A stretch of DNA of 64,000 nucleotides from contig NZ_PJPV01000045.1 of assembly GCF_002864045.1 (NCBI RefSeq), positions 1 to 64,000 of the forward strand, given 5' to 3'. The position numbers and the translations under genes are program-made. The notes under the pieces were generated by a model. The model was not told the origin of the DNA and searched no databases. It worked only from the letters and a program-made list of their open reading frames with translations. Shown here in pieces: positions 40,627-49,325 of the stretch. Each line of letters opens with the position of its first letter. Position 1 is the first letter of the stretch. The DNA comes from Endozoicomonas acroporae (GTDB lineage: Bacteria > Pseudomonadota > Gammaproteobacteria > Pseudomonadales > Endozoicomonadaceae).

Positions 40627-41187
40627 ATGGCAGCGAAAAAGTACAAAATGGTGGATCGAAAGGTCAGCGATTTGATCCCGTATGTAAACAACTCCCGGGT
40701 TCACGATGAAGAGCAGATTATCCAGATTTGTTCGTCTATCAAGGAGTTTGGCTTTACCAATCCTGTGTTGATTGACGAAGAAAACGGGATTATTGCTGGC
40801 CATGGACGTTTGATGGCAGCAAAGAAATTGAACCTGAAAACCGTTCCCTGCATTGTGTTGGCGGGACTATCGGAAGCCCAGAAGAAGGCCTACGTCATAG
40901 CGGATAATTCCATAGCCCTGAATAGCTCATGGGATATGGACGTACTATCCCGCGAAGTGGAAGCCCTGCAAGCAGAAGACTTTGATCTGAATCTACTCGG
41001 GTTTAAGGATGACTTTATGGTCAGCCTGTTCGATGATCCTGCCCCTGAACCGGAACAGAAACCCAATGGTGAGGAATACACCGAAATCTTCAATATCCTG
41101 GTGGAGTGTGACAACGAAGCCCATCAGCAGGAAATCTACGACGAACTGACACAGAAGGGACTGAAATGCCGAGTTCAAAGTTTGTAG
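40627..41187 (+). CDS. ParB-like nuclease-domain protein
   Basis: A 186-residue protein. Residues about 8-95 are a ParB N-terminal domain: VSDLIPYVNNSRVHDEEQI, FGFTNPVLIDEENGIIAGHG with the GHGR nucleotide-binding motif, and KTVPCIVLAGLSEAQKKAYV. Phage ParB-like proteins of this kind often accompany DNA methylases or modification enzymes, and some act as CTPases or nucleases. The C-terminal half is acidic. The next gene, an ABC-ATPase/GNAT fusion, begins 22 bases before this one ends, so the two are made together. Confidence 0.85.
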   Translation: MAAKKYKMVDRKVSDLIPYVNNSRVHDEEQIIQICSSIKEFGFTNPVLIDEENGIIAGHGRLMAAKKLNLKTVPCIVLAGLSEAQKKAYVIADNSIALNSSWDMDVLSREVEALQAEDFDLNLLGFKDDFMVSLFDDPAPEPEQKPNGEEYTEIFNILVECDNEAHQQEIYDELTQKGLKCRVQSL

Positions 41188-42233
41188 TGGAGTCCGCTAT
41201 CAAGCCTTCCTTTCGCACTGAGAAGGTCAAGGGGATGTTTGATATTGATATGCAGTCGGTGAAGAAGGAGTTCGACGTAGATATTCCCATTGAGGACAAG
41301 CCCTGGAATATCGGCCTGATTGTTGGTGCCAGTGGTTCTGGCAAGACGACCATTGCCAGAGAAGTATTCAAGGACTTTGAACTATTCTGCGGTTACCAGT
41401 GGTCAGACCGCTCCGTAGTGGACGATTTCAGCGAAGACCTGAGTGCCAAGCAGATTACGGAATCATTGAGCAAGGTAGGGTTTTCTTCTCCCCCGGACTG
41501 GTTGAAGCCGTTTTCTGTGCTCTCCAATGGCCAGAAGATGCGGGCAGAACTTGCCAGGCTGATCCTGGAATCCGATAAGCCGGTCATCTACGACGAGTTC
41601 ACTTCGGTAGTGGATCGTCAGGTGGCCAAGATCGGCAGTGCCGCTATCCAGAAGTTTATCCGTAAAGAGGATAAGCAGTTTATTGCAGTCAGCTGTCATT
41701 ACGATATTGTCGAATGGCTGCAACCGGATTGGGTTTACGACTGCAACAAGCATATCTTCAAACGGAGGCGTCTTCGACGACCTGAAATCCGTATCGATGT
41801 CCGCAAAGCCGACCAGTCAGAGTGGCCATTATTTAGGCCATTTCACTATCTGAGCAGTGTTCACAACCGGTCAGCCCATAAATACATTGCTGAGATCAAT
41901 GGTGAGCCTGTAGGCTGGTGCAGCGTCTTACACTTTCCTCACCCGAGCAACAAGAAGCTGAAACGACTGCACAGAACGGTGGTATTGCCCGATTATCAGG
42001 GACTGGGGATTGGCTTTCAGTTGCGCTGCTATATCTGCGAGTTGTACCGGAAACAGGGCTACAAGGTGAATACCGTTACCACGTCGCCTGCCTTAATCCA
42101 TGCCATGAATAAATCGGACCGTTGGATTATGACCCGTAAACCGGGGCGGGTGGGTATGCCTGCCCAGTCAATCCTGAGCAAGCATTCGTTCGATCGGTTG
42201 ACCTGTTCATTCCAATACGTGGGCAATGAATGA
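41166..42233 (+). CDS. ABC-type ATPase fused to a GNAT-like acyltransferase domain
   Basis: A 355-residue fusion with AAGGGACTGAA before its ATG. Residues about 45-200 are a complete soluble ABC ATPase: Walker A GASGSGKT (54-61), signature VLSNGQ (118-123), Walker B KPVIYDEFTS (138-147) and switch His178 in VSCHYD. There is no membrane segment. Residues about 205-345 resemble GNAT acyltransferases (FHYLSSVHNRSAHKYIAEIN, and the cofactor loop VVLPDYQGLGIGFQL at 272-286). With the overlapping ParB-like gene this recalls phage DNA-modification modules such as Mu Mom, which is GNAT-like, but direct homology is not shown. Confidence 0.82.
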   Translation: MPSSKFVVESAIKPSFRTEKVKGMFDIDMQSVKKEFDVDIPIEDKPWNIGLIVGASGSGKTTIAREVFKDFELFCGYQWSDRSVVDDFSEDLSAKQITESLSKVGFSSPPDWLKPFSVLSNGQKMRAELARLILESDKPVIYDEFTSVVDRQVAKIGSAAIQKFIRKEDKQFIAVSCHYDIVEWLQPDWVYDCNKHIFKRRRLRRPEIRIDVRKADQSEWPLFRPFHYLSSVHNRSAHKYIAEINGEPVGWCSVLHFPHPSNKKLKRLHRTVVLPDYQGLGIGFQLRCYICELYRKQGYKVNTVTTSPALIHAMNKSDRWIMTRKPGRVGMPAQSILSKHSFDRLTCSFQYVGNE

Positions 42234-42382
42234 ACATTCAATAGGATCAATTCTACGTCGATTTGGCGGGTTGTTCGATATTTTCGATAGGTTATATGAT
42301 CAATATTCAAACGTCGTGTGGTGACGATTTACCGGTGTTTGGTGATGATCCGATAGTGCATGAATAATCATCAAACTCAAAA

Positions 42383-42406
42383 AAAGCAGGCATCGTTGCC
42401 TGCTTT
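42383..42406 (-). terminator. Terminator of the minus-strand accessory gene
   Basis: A perfect 10-bp stem AAAGCAGGCA/TGCCTGCTTT with a 4-base loop. Read on the minus strand it runs into seven T. It ends transcription of the gene at 42427-42753 and may also stop readthrough from the left. Confidence 0.85.
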
Positions 42407-42426
42407 GTGAGGAATTGAATCCGGGA

Positions 42427-42753
42427 TTAAATGCGGAATGTCTCCTCGTCCTTTTTGCCTCCGTTTTTAAAGCATTCGGACAGGTCATCAACTGCAGATT
42501 TCAAGGCACTGATAATGGCGGTGGATTGAGCATCGGTGTACTCATATTTGTCATCGTTGGCCAATGATGAAATAGATTTCAATACCCGCAGGGCTTTGGG
42601 TACACGAATGTTTGCCAGTTCAGCAAATTTTTCAGAATCGGACTTTTTGCTTTTCTTGTCAGTGTTTTTATTAGCCATGGTTTTATCTCCTTTTGCGTTC
42701 TTCTTATCAACAGTTTTAGCAGTGGTTTTAGCGGTGTTTTTATGAGTAGTCAT
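42427..42753 (-). CDS. Lys-rich accessory protein (moron-like)
   Basis: A 108-residue protein with its own ribosome site (AAGGAG 7 bases before the ATG) and terminator. The first 45 residues are a Lys/Thr/Asn tail similar to histone-H1-like tails (TTHKNTAKTTAKTVDKKNAK). The remaining 60 residues look like a folded helical domain (IRVPKALRVLKSISSLANDD). It may bind nucleic acid. It is independently transcribed against the late genes, the usual mark of lysogenic-conversion cargo. Confidence 0.65.
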   Translation of the reverse strand: MTTHKNTAKTTAKTVDKKNAKGDKTMANKNTDKKSKKSDSEKFAELANIRVPKALRVLKSISSLANDDKYEYTDAQSTAIISALKSAVDDLSECFKNGGKKDEETFRI

Positions 42754-43112
42754 GATGTATCTCCTTCGTTTTGTTTAATGTTTTTACACTTTAACTATGG
42801 GTGAACTGCCGTATATCTCAAACTTTATTCTGCTGTTTAAATCTCTCTATACGGTTGATATAACAATGCTTTTCCCCGTAGGTAATGGCTTTCAAACTGT
42901 CAAATTACAAACAACGTGGGTCCCTGCAATGTTTAGTTTTTTGCGGGTGCGAGGGGGCGCGGATTTGCGTTAGTGACAGGTCTGAAAACGAGGTATACCC
43001 TTGGTATACTTTTTGGCATTAACCAGCTGAAAACTAATAAGAAAATCCAGTTTCAAAAATGGTGCAGCAGGTATACTTTTTATTCAAACCAGTGCCGTCC
43101 TTGGCGGTTGCG
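42754..43112. other. 359-base gap: promoter region and GGTATAC repeats
   Basis: No gene is visible. The left part must hold the minus-strand promoter of the Lys-rich gene. GGTATAC occurs three times (42992-42998, 43003-43009, 43070-43076), and the last two share the extension GGTATACTTTTT. A G-rich stretch (GGGTGCGAGGGGGCGCGG) lies at 42945-42962. The function of these motifs is unknown. Confidence 0.5.
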
Positions 43113-43508
43113 TTACTGTCGCTTTTCAAGCCATTGCTGAATCGTTAATTCTCTGGGAAGGCGCTGCTGAAGCCAGTCATCAATCAGCTGCTCTACCAGT
43201 TTTCTGAACTGTTTTTCATCCGGGAAATCCCACGGCTCAAATTCCTGGTTCTGCTCACACAAGGCAATCCAGAGTTGTGCAGCCAGCGTTTCAGAGATTT
43301 CATAATCAAACACGCCGGGAAAGCCTTCCTCATCATTTTTGGAATGTTCGATCTCGCTGATGATCTGGCTATAACGGCAAAGGTTATGAATCAGCTCCAG
43401 TTCTCCATCACCAAATAACTCAGCCGGTGTTCGGGCCTGGTCGCTTAATCGGTCAATAACGCCAGTACAGAAATAGTAATGGGTGATCAATTGGGCTTCA
43501 TTATTCAT
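43113..43508 (-). CDS. Hypothetical accessory protein
   Basis: A 131-residue acidic protein, mainly helical (ELIHNLCRYSQIISEIEHSK, SETLAAQLWIALCEQNQEFE), ending in a Trp-containing LTIQQWLEKRQ. Not recognised. It follows the DUF3768 gene by 15 bases on the same strand, so they form a two-gene unit oriented against the late operon. Host-range, superinfection or antirestriction functions are typical for this location, but nothing in the sequence decides between them. Confidence 0.65.
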   Translation of the reverse strand: MNNEAQLITHYYFCTGVIDRLSDQARTPAELFGDGELELIHNLCRYSQIISEIEHSKNDEEGFPGVFDYEISETLAAQLWIALCEQNQEFEPWDFPDEKQFRKLVEQLIDDWLQQRLPRELTIQQWLEKRQ

Positions 43509-43523
43509 GGTTTTTCTCCGTTA

Positions 43524-43877
43524 TTAATAGTCGATGGCCAGCATGATGGTCAGCACCCGAACGGTATTGTTTAAATCCGAGGCATCTTCCGAACCGTGTT
43601 CCATATCCGGGGCGTAATAATCAAACTTGGCAATGATCCATTCATCTTCAAACTTGAATCGGAAACAATCGTGTTCGCCATAGGGATCATTCTGCTCATT
43701 GAAGTGGTTAAATTCGGAAACGGCTTTCAACAAACCGACTTTGTTCTCAATGGTGTTTTGCAGGTTGGCGGTCATCACTATTTCAAACCGGCAGTTGATC
43801 AGGGCAAGACTGTTCTTCACTTCCAGATTCACCAGTGACTGTCGCACGGCATCATTTAACGTGGCAATTTCATTCAT
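43524..43877 (-). CDS. DUF3768-family protein
   Basis: A 117-residue protein from ATG 43877 with AAAGGA upstream. The second half carries the DUF3768 signature: KAVSEFNHFNEQNDPYGEHD, FKFEDEWIIAKFDYYAPDME and the end VRVLTIMLAIDY. DUF3768 proteins are common on plasmids, phages and genomic islands of proteobacteria and have, to my knowledge, no assigned activity. Here it forms a unit with the 131-residue protein downstream, inserted before the packaging genes. Confidence 0.8.
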   Translation of the reverse strand: MNEIATLNDAVRQSLVNLEVKNSLALINCRFEIVMTANLQNTIENKVGLLKAVSEFNHFNEQNDPYGEHDCFRFKFEDEWIIAKFDYYAPDMEHGSEDASDLNNTVRVLTIMLAIDY

Positions 43878-44002
43878 AACTACATCCTTTATTGATTCAT
43901 TTTTTGTTGTCGCAGTAGCTCTATAGGGGATGGCCACGATAAGTCGAGAAAATTTAAGACAAATGTCCATATTGAATGAGATGGCTGTAGGTATGACTTC
44001 CC

Positions 44003-44479
44003 ATGGCGCTGATTTCACAAGCGGAATTTGCCAGGCAGCAGGGCTTTACCAAAGGCTATGTCACCAAGCTGATCAAAAAGGGCATTGTGAAACTGAAAAA
44101 TGGCAAGGTGGATTCGGTGCAGGCTGAGCAGGCCATGAAAGCCAATAGTGACCCGGTGACGTTGATCCGTTCCGATCAATCCACCGATCTTGCACCGACA
44201 CAACCGGGAGCCGTTGACTTTGTCACTGCCCGCACCATGCGGGAGGCGTTCAAGGCCAAGATGGCCAAGCTGGAGTATGAAGAAAAAAGCGGTACCCTGA
44301 CCGATGCAGCCAAGGTAAAACAGGATGCTTTCAAGGCAGGCCGGATTATTCGAGATGAACTGCTGGCCATTCCTGATCGAATGGCGGATGTGCTGGCGGC
44401 GGAGGATGATCCCCGGGAAGTGGGGAAAATACTTCAGGAAGAGCTGGAAACGATACTGAATAAGCTATCAAACCATTAG
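44003..44479 (+). CDS. Terminase small subunit (Nu1-like)
   Basis: A 158-residue protein whose N-terminal 45 residues form a winged HTH of the Nu1 type (LISQAEFARQQGFTKGYVTK). A linker and long C-terminal helices follow (MREAFKAKMAKLEYEEKSGT, IRDELLAIPDRMADVLAAED). It recognises the cos-like site and binds the gpA-type large subunit encoded at 44759. A minus-strand HNH gene overlaps its stop by 4 bases. Confidence 0.85.
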   Translation: MALISQAEFARQQGFTKGYVTKLIKKGIVKLKNGKVDSVQAEQAMKANSDPVTLIRSDQSTDLAPTQPGAVDFVTARTMREAFKAKMAKLEYEEKSGTLTDAAKVKQDAFKAGRIIRDELLAIPDRMADVLAAEDDPREVGKILQEELETILNKLSNH

Positions 44480-44736
44480 TTACCAGATTTGTTCGGACAA
44501 GGTATTTGTCCCTTCCATTGAAGCAGGCTGGCTAACTTCTCTTTCAGAGGCATGTCGGCAAAATGGTGGTTGATGGTCTTGCAACATACGACCTTGTTTT
44601 CCACGGTATCTTTTCCTCCAAGGCTCTTGGGTATTACATGGTCAATGCTGGCATCAGCTGGTTTCAAGGTACATCCACAATAAAAGCAGTTATTGCCCTG
44701 TAACCATAAAAGACGCTGTAGCTGTGACTTGGCCAT
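44476..44736 (-). CDS. HNH endonuclease, antisense between terS and terL
   Basis: An 86-residue HNH nuclease: CFYCGCTLKP, then IDHVIPKSLGGKDTVENKVV with the catalytic His, then CCKTINHHFADMPL. The CxxC and CC pairs bind zinc. HNH proteins next to terminases are needed for cos cleavage in HK97-like phages. Here the gene points opposite to the packaging genes and has its own start near the terL start region, so its timing may differ. Confidence 0.88.
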   Translation of the reverse strand: MAKSQLQRLLWLQGNNCFYCGCTLKPADASIDHVIPKSLGGKDTVENKVVCCKTINHHFADMPLKEKLASLLQWKGQIPCPNKSGN

Positions 44737-44758
44737 TGATCATCACCTTTTTGTTCTT

Positions 44759-46606
44759 ATGTCATCACCATACATCATAGGCTTTTTTGCGGGCTTGAAA
44801 CCAGACACCCGCCTGACCGTTTCCGAATGGGCTGACCAAAAACGGATTCTTCCGGCAAAAGCCACCAAAGAAGCAGGACGCTGGCGAACTTCCCGCACAC
44901 CATATCTGAAAGAAATTATGGATTGTCTGTCACCATCGTCGTCTGTGGAACAGGTGGTGTTTATGAAAGGTGCCCAGGTGGGTGGCACCGAATGCGGCAA
45001 TAACTGGCTTGGTTATGTGATTGACCATACGCCGGGTCCGATGATGTATGTGCTTCCCACGCTGGATATGGCCAAGCGGACATCGAAGCAGCGGATTGCT
45101 CCGATGATCGACGAAATGCCGGATCTTCAGGAGAAGGTTAAAGACCCGAGAAGCCGGGACAGTGGCAATACCCTGCTGACCAAGGAGTTCCCCAATGGTG
45201 TGCTGATCTTTACTGGAGCCAATTCAGCTGCAGGCCTGCGCTCGATGCCTGCCCGTTTTCTGTTTATGGATGAGGTGGATGCCTACGACGATGATGTGGA
45301 TGGCGAAGGCAGTCCCATCAATCTGGCCATCAAGCGAACGGCCACCTTCAGCCGTAACCGAAAAATCCTGATGGTCAGCACACCCAATATTGCAGAAACC
45401 AGCAAGATTGAAGCGGCTTATGAGAGCAGTGATAAACGACGCTATCTGGTCCCCTGCAATAGCTGTGGACACTACCAACCAATCGTCTGGGCTCAGATCA
45501 TTTTTGATAACCATGACCCGGCAACCACCCGGTTTGAGTGTGTGCAGTGTGGTCATAAGCACTATGAAAAAGACAAACCGAAACTGCTTACTAATGGCCA
45601 TTGGCAAGCTGAAACTGAAAAGAGCAATAAGGTCGCTGGATTCCACCTGAGTTCGCTTTACAGCCCTAATGGCTGGTACAGCTGGCAAAATGCAGTAGAG
45701 GATTTCCTCGCCGCCAAGAGTAATCCGGTACAGTTCAAGGACTGGACCAATACTGTGCTTGGCGAGACTTGGACGGAACAAGGTGAGACTGTTGAGCATA
45801 GTTTGCTCTACCAGCGACGGGAACATTATCCGGCAGAGGTGCCCTGGTGGGTGGAGATACTGACGGTTGGTTGTGATGTCCAGGATGACCGCTTTGAGTT
45901 TGAAGTAACCGGCTGGGGTTCTGGTGAGGAAAGCTGGTCAATTGATTATGTCCGTTTATACGGTGACTTATCCCGACAAGGTATCTGGGATGCTCTGGCC
46001 GATATGCTCCATAAAACCTACACCCGTCAGGATGGCACCAAAATAAATGTGGCTCAGGTCTGCATAGACTCTGGTGGCCACTACACCGATGAAGTGTATG
46101 CCTTCTGTCGTAAGCAGGGAGCCGATTGGGCGATTCCGGTTAAGGGTTCCTCTCAGGCTGGCAAACCTATCGCTACATTTCCCAAAACCAAAAACAAGAA
46201 AGGGGTCTACCTGACACTGGTCGGCACCGATACCGCCAAGGAGTTGGTCTATCAACGCTACCGGGTATTGGAGCCTGGACAAGGCTACTGCCACTGGCCG
46301 ATCAAGGACTGCTTTGATGAAGATTATTTCAAGCAGGCCACCGCAGAAGAAAAGATCAAGAAATACCGGCTCGGTGTCCCTTACTTTACCTGGGATGCCA
46401 AGAACCGCCGGAATGAGGCGTTGGATTGCCGGGTATACTCACTGGCCGCGATCCGTATTCTTCAGCAGCACCGGGGCATTAATCTGGAGCTACTCACCAA
46501 AGGCCGACCAGCACCAGAAGATACGCCTGATCCTGAATTGGAAGAAACCAGCAACAAGCCAAAAACACTCCGTCGTTCATCCCGCAGTTCCTACCTTCAG
46601 AGATAA
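44759..46606 (+). CDS. Terminase large subunit (lambda gpA family)
   Basis: A 615-residue packaging motor from ATG 44759. Motifs of gpA-type enzymes include KGAQVGGTECGNNWLGYV (Walker A-like), PTLDMAKRTSKQRIAPM, FLFMDEVDAYDDDVDGEG (Walker B) and MVSTPN. A zinc-like CNSCGHYQ...CVQCGH segment follows, and the C-terminal nuclease half has VGCDVQDDRFE. It cuts at cos and translocates DNA into the prohead. No clear ribosome site precedes this start. Confidence 0.93.
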   Translation: MSSPYIIGFFAGLKPDTRLTVSEWADQKRILPAKATKEAGRWRTSRTPYLKEIMDCLSPSSSVEQVVFMKGAQVGGTECGNNWLGYVIDHTPGPMMYVLPTLDMAKRTSKQRIAPMIDEMPDLQEKVKDPRSRDSGNTLLTKEFPNGVLIFTGANSAAGLRSMPARFLFMDEVDAYDDDVDGEGSPINLAIKRTATFSRNRKILMVSTPNIAETSKIEAAYESSDKRRYLVPCNSCGHYQPIVWAQIIFDNHDPATTRFECVQCGHKHYEKDKPKLLTNGHWQAETEKSNKVAGFHLSSLYSPNGWYSWQNAVEDFLAAKSNPVQFKDWTNTVLGETWTEQGETVEHSLLYQRREHYPAEVPWWVEILTVGCDVQDDRFEFEVTGWGSGEESWSIDYVRLYGDLSRQGIWDALADMLHKTYTRQDGTKINVAQVCIDSGGHYTDEVYAFCRKQGADWAIPVKGSSQAGKPIATFPKTKNKKGVYLTLVGTDTAKELVYQRYRVLEPGQGYCHWPIKDCFDEDYFKQATAEEKIKKYRLGVPYFTWDAKNRRNEALDCRVYSLAAIRILQQHRGINLELLTKGRPAPEDTPDPELEETSNKPKTLRRSSRSSYLQR

Positions 46607-46611
46607 CTTCC

Positions 46612-46812
46612 ATGATTACCGAGACAGAATACCAGGCTCTGAAACGGGCAGTGCTGCTGCGTGAGACCCGTACTGTGGAATTTGAAGGTCGACGGGTGGA
46701 GTACAGCAGCTTTGCTGAGATGGAAAGGCGGCTGCAGGCCATCGAACGGGAACTGGTCAAGCAGCAGAAACGCCCGAAGCAGTATGGCATCTATTCATCC
46801 AAGGGAGTTTGA
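46612..46812 (+). CDS. Head-tail joining protein (gpW family)
   Basis: A 66-residue protein in the exact lambda position between gpA and gpB. The sequence ITETEYQALKRAVLLRETRT, VEFEGRRVEYSSFAEM and ELVKQQKRPKQ has the helix-beta-hairpin-helix pattern of gpW. It stabilises packaged DNA and prepares the connector. It overlaps the portal start by 4 bases. Confidence 0.85.
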   Translation: MITETEYQALKRAVLLRETRTVEFEGRRVEYSSFAEMERRLQAIERELVKQQKRPKQYGIYSSKGV

Positions 46813-48284
46813 GCATGGGATTGCTCACCAACCTGTTTCGTCGTTTCAAAAACTCAGCTTATACCGCTGCGGGTATGGGGCGACGAACCAAAAGCTGGTA
46901 TGCACCGGGGCTTTCCCCGAATACCGCACTCACTGCTGATCTCTCCAAGCTGATTAACCGTTCCCGGGCCGCCATCCGCAATGATCCCTGGGCCAGCAGT
47001 GGTTTGGAAAAGCTGGTGAGCAATGTGATTGGCCGTGGCATTACGCCCAAATCACTGGTGAACGACGATGGTTTACGGGAACAGCTGCAAAACTTGTTTC
47101 TGCAATGGTCCGATGAATCGGATGCCGATGGTCTGCTGAGTTTCACCGGTCAGCAATCGCTGATTACCCGCGCCATGTTTGAAGGTGGCGAGTGCTTTGT
47201 CAGGCTACGTCCCCGCAGACTGGAAGATGGTTTATCCGTTCCCCTGCAGCTGCAAGTGCTGGAATCCGAGTTTGTCCCCATCAGTTATAACGAGACGCTG
47301 AATAATGGCCATGTGATTAAGTCGGGGATTGAGTTCGATAAGCTGGGCAAGCGGGTCGCTTATTACTTTCACCGGGAGCATCCCGCCGAGTTTGCTTTTG
47401 ACAGCACCAGACTGGTGCGGGTGAAGGCCGACAATGTTCTGCATATATTTGAAGCCCTGCGACCCGGTCAGTTGCGCGGCCAGCCACTACTGACTCAGGT
47501 ATTAGTCAGACTCTATCATCTAGATAAGTTTGATGATGCCACTCTATTACGGCAGGAGATCGCTAACCTGTTTACCGGCTTTATCAAGAAGCCCTCTCCC
47601 GAACAAGACCCTATTGATCCTTTGACCGGCAAGCCGTTGGTCTTTGGCGACAATGGTCTACCCATGGTGGCCATGGAACCAGGAACCATGCAAGAGCTGG
47701 CACCGGGTGAAGAGGTCGAGTTCAATAATCCACCGGGTACTACCGCAGACTACCCCAATTTTATGAAACAGCAGCTGATGGCCATTGCTGCCGGGATTGG
47801 ACTGCCTTATGAACTGCTGTCGGGTGATATGGCGGGAGTCAGTGACCGGGCACTGCGCCTGATCATCAATGAGTTCCGCCGCCGCATTCAACAAATTCAG
47901 CACAACCAGATTATCTTTCAGTTCTGTCGACCGGTCTGGAACCGCTGGCTGGATATGGCGGTGCTTAATGGTTCGGTAGCCATTCCGGACTATGGCAATC
48001 AACCAAGAGCCTATCGCCGGGTGAAGTGGATCGCCCATGGCTGGCCCTATATGCATCCGGTTCAGGATATGCAGGCGCAGAAAATGGCCGTGCGCTCAGG
48101 CTTCAAATCCCGCTCAGAGGTGGTCAGCGAATTGGGTTATGACAGCGAGCAGATGGATGGTGAAATCGCCGCCGATAATCGCCGGGCAGATAGCCACTCA
48201 CTGAGGTACGACAGCGATGGCCGTGATCCGGAAAACAGCAAATCTACCAATCAACCAGAAAAGGATGACAGGGATGAGTCATAA
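46809..48284 (+). CDS. Portal protein (lambda gpB family)
   Basis: A 491-residue portal: SRAAIRNDPWASSGLEKLVS and NVIGRGITPKSL at the N-terminus, GGECFVRLRPRR, ALRPGQLRGQPLLTQVLVRL, and the conserved FMKQQLMAIAAGIGLPYELL and DRALRLIINEFRRRIQ. It forms the dodecameric gate. It follows gpW and overlaps the protease gene start. The acidic C-terminus ends with EKDDRDES. Confidence 0.93.
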   Translation: MSMGLLTNLFRRFKNSAYTAAGMGRRTKSWYAPGLSPNTALTADLSKLINRSRAAIRNDPWASSGLEKLVSNVIGRGITPKSLVNDDGLREQLQNLFLQWSDESDADGLLSFTGQQSLITRAMFEGGECFVRLRPRRLEDGLSVPLQLQVLESEFVPISYNETLNNGHVIKSGIEFDKLGKRVAYYFHREHPAEFAFDSTRLVRVKADNVLHIFEALRPGQLRGQPLLTQVLVRLYHLDKFDDATLLRQEIANLFTGFIKKPSPEQDPIDPLTGKPLVFGDNGLPMVAMEPGTMQELAPGEEVEFNNPPGTTADYPNFMKQQLMAIAAGIGLPYELLSGDMAGVSDRALRLIINEFRRRIQQIQHNQIIFQFCRPVWNRWLDMAVLNGSVAIPDYGNQPRAYRRVKWIAHGWPYMHPVQDMQAQKMAVRSGFKSRSEVVSELGYDSEQMDGEIAADNRRADSHSLRYDSDGRDPENSKSTNQPEKDDRDES

Positions 48285-49284
48285 CCGACAGTGGTACACC
48301 TTTAAAAATGAAGCCAACCAGACACCAGAGCTGTTTATCTTTGATGATATTGATGACTGGTACGGCGTTTCGGCACAGAGCGTAGTGGACCAGATCCGCA
48401 ACCTTGATGCTACGGATATCAATGTCCGCCTGAACAGCCGCGGCGGCATGGTGTTTGAAGGCATTGCCATCTATAACGCCCTGCGCCTGCATAAAGCCAA
48501 TATCCATGTCACCATCGAAGGGCTGGCGGCCAGTATTGCCAGTGTTATTGCCATGGCTGGTGATACGGTCACCATCGCTGAAAATGCCATGATGATGATC
48601 CATAACCCCTATGGCTGGGCACAGGGTGATGCCGAAGCCATGCGCAAAACCGCCGATATTATGGATAAGATCGCGGACAGTATTGCTGTGTCGTACACCG
48701 GCAGAACCGGCAAGAGCCTTGAGGATATGAAGGCACTGATGGAGTCTGAATCCTGGTTCACCGCCAAAGAAGCGCTGGACATGGGCCTGGTGGATCAGAT
48801 TGATGAACCGGTGAAGGCCGCTGCACGCTTTGATCTCTCCATGTTCCGTAATACACCGGATGGCTATGGACGTATCAAGCAAGCTAAAAACCCGGCAGAG
48901 CCAACTCCGCCGCAGAATCAGACGATGGAGCCGCAACCTCAAATTGATTCTGTGGCTATTGCTGATCTTTGTCGTCAGGCTGGTTATGCAGAAAAAACCG
49001 CTGCAATTCTTAAAGCGGCACTGTCGGAAGATGAGGTCAAGGTTCGACTCGCCAGCTATGACCAGATTAAGAACCTCTGCCAGACAGCAGGCTTCCCGGA
49101 TAAGGCAGCGGATTTTATAAAAAACGACTGTTCGGTATCCGAGGTGCAGAATAGCCTCCTGGCATTACTGACCTCTGAAGATGAACCCATCAATAATGCC
49201 CTGACGCCCAAACAGCAAGGCCTGAAACCCACCACTTCTGCCATTGATACGCAAGCGATCTACAGTCGGCGTAATCGCGCTTAA
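48274..49284 (+). CDS. Head maturation protease (ClpP/S14-like, gpC counterpart)
   Basis: A 336-residue protein from ATG 48274. Residues 1-200 have the ClpP fold: VRLNSRGGMVFEGIAIYNAL, the nucleophile in GLAASIAS (Ser87) and His110 in MMMIHNPYG. Residues 215-336 form a helical tail (IADLCRQAGYAEKTAAILKA) that probably serves as scaffold, as gpNu3 does in lambda. It overlaps the portal stop by 11 bases. It processes the prohead before expansion. Confidence 0.88.
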   Translation: MSHNRQWYTFKNEANQTPELFIFDDIDDWYGVSAQSVVDQIRNLDATDINVRLNSRGGMVFEGIAIYNALRLHKANIHVTIEGLAASIASVIAMAGDTVTIAENAMMMIHNPYGWAQGDAEAMRKTADIMDKIADSIAVSYTGRTGKSLEDMKALMESESWFTAKEALDMGLVDQIDEPVKAAARFDLSMFRNTPDGYGRIKQAKNPAEPTPPQNQTMEPQPQIDSVAIADLCRQAGYAEKTAAILKAALSEDEVKVRLASYDQIKNLCQTAGFPDKAADFIKNDCSVSEVQNSLLALLTSEDEPINNALTPKQQGLKPTTSAIDTQAIYSRRNRA

Positions 49285-49325
49285 CCCCTGTTTAATAATA
49301 TCCCCCAACCAAAAGGACTTTACCC

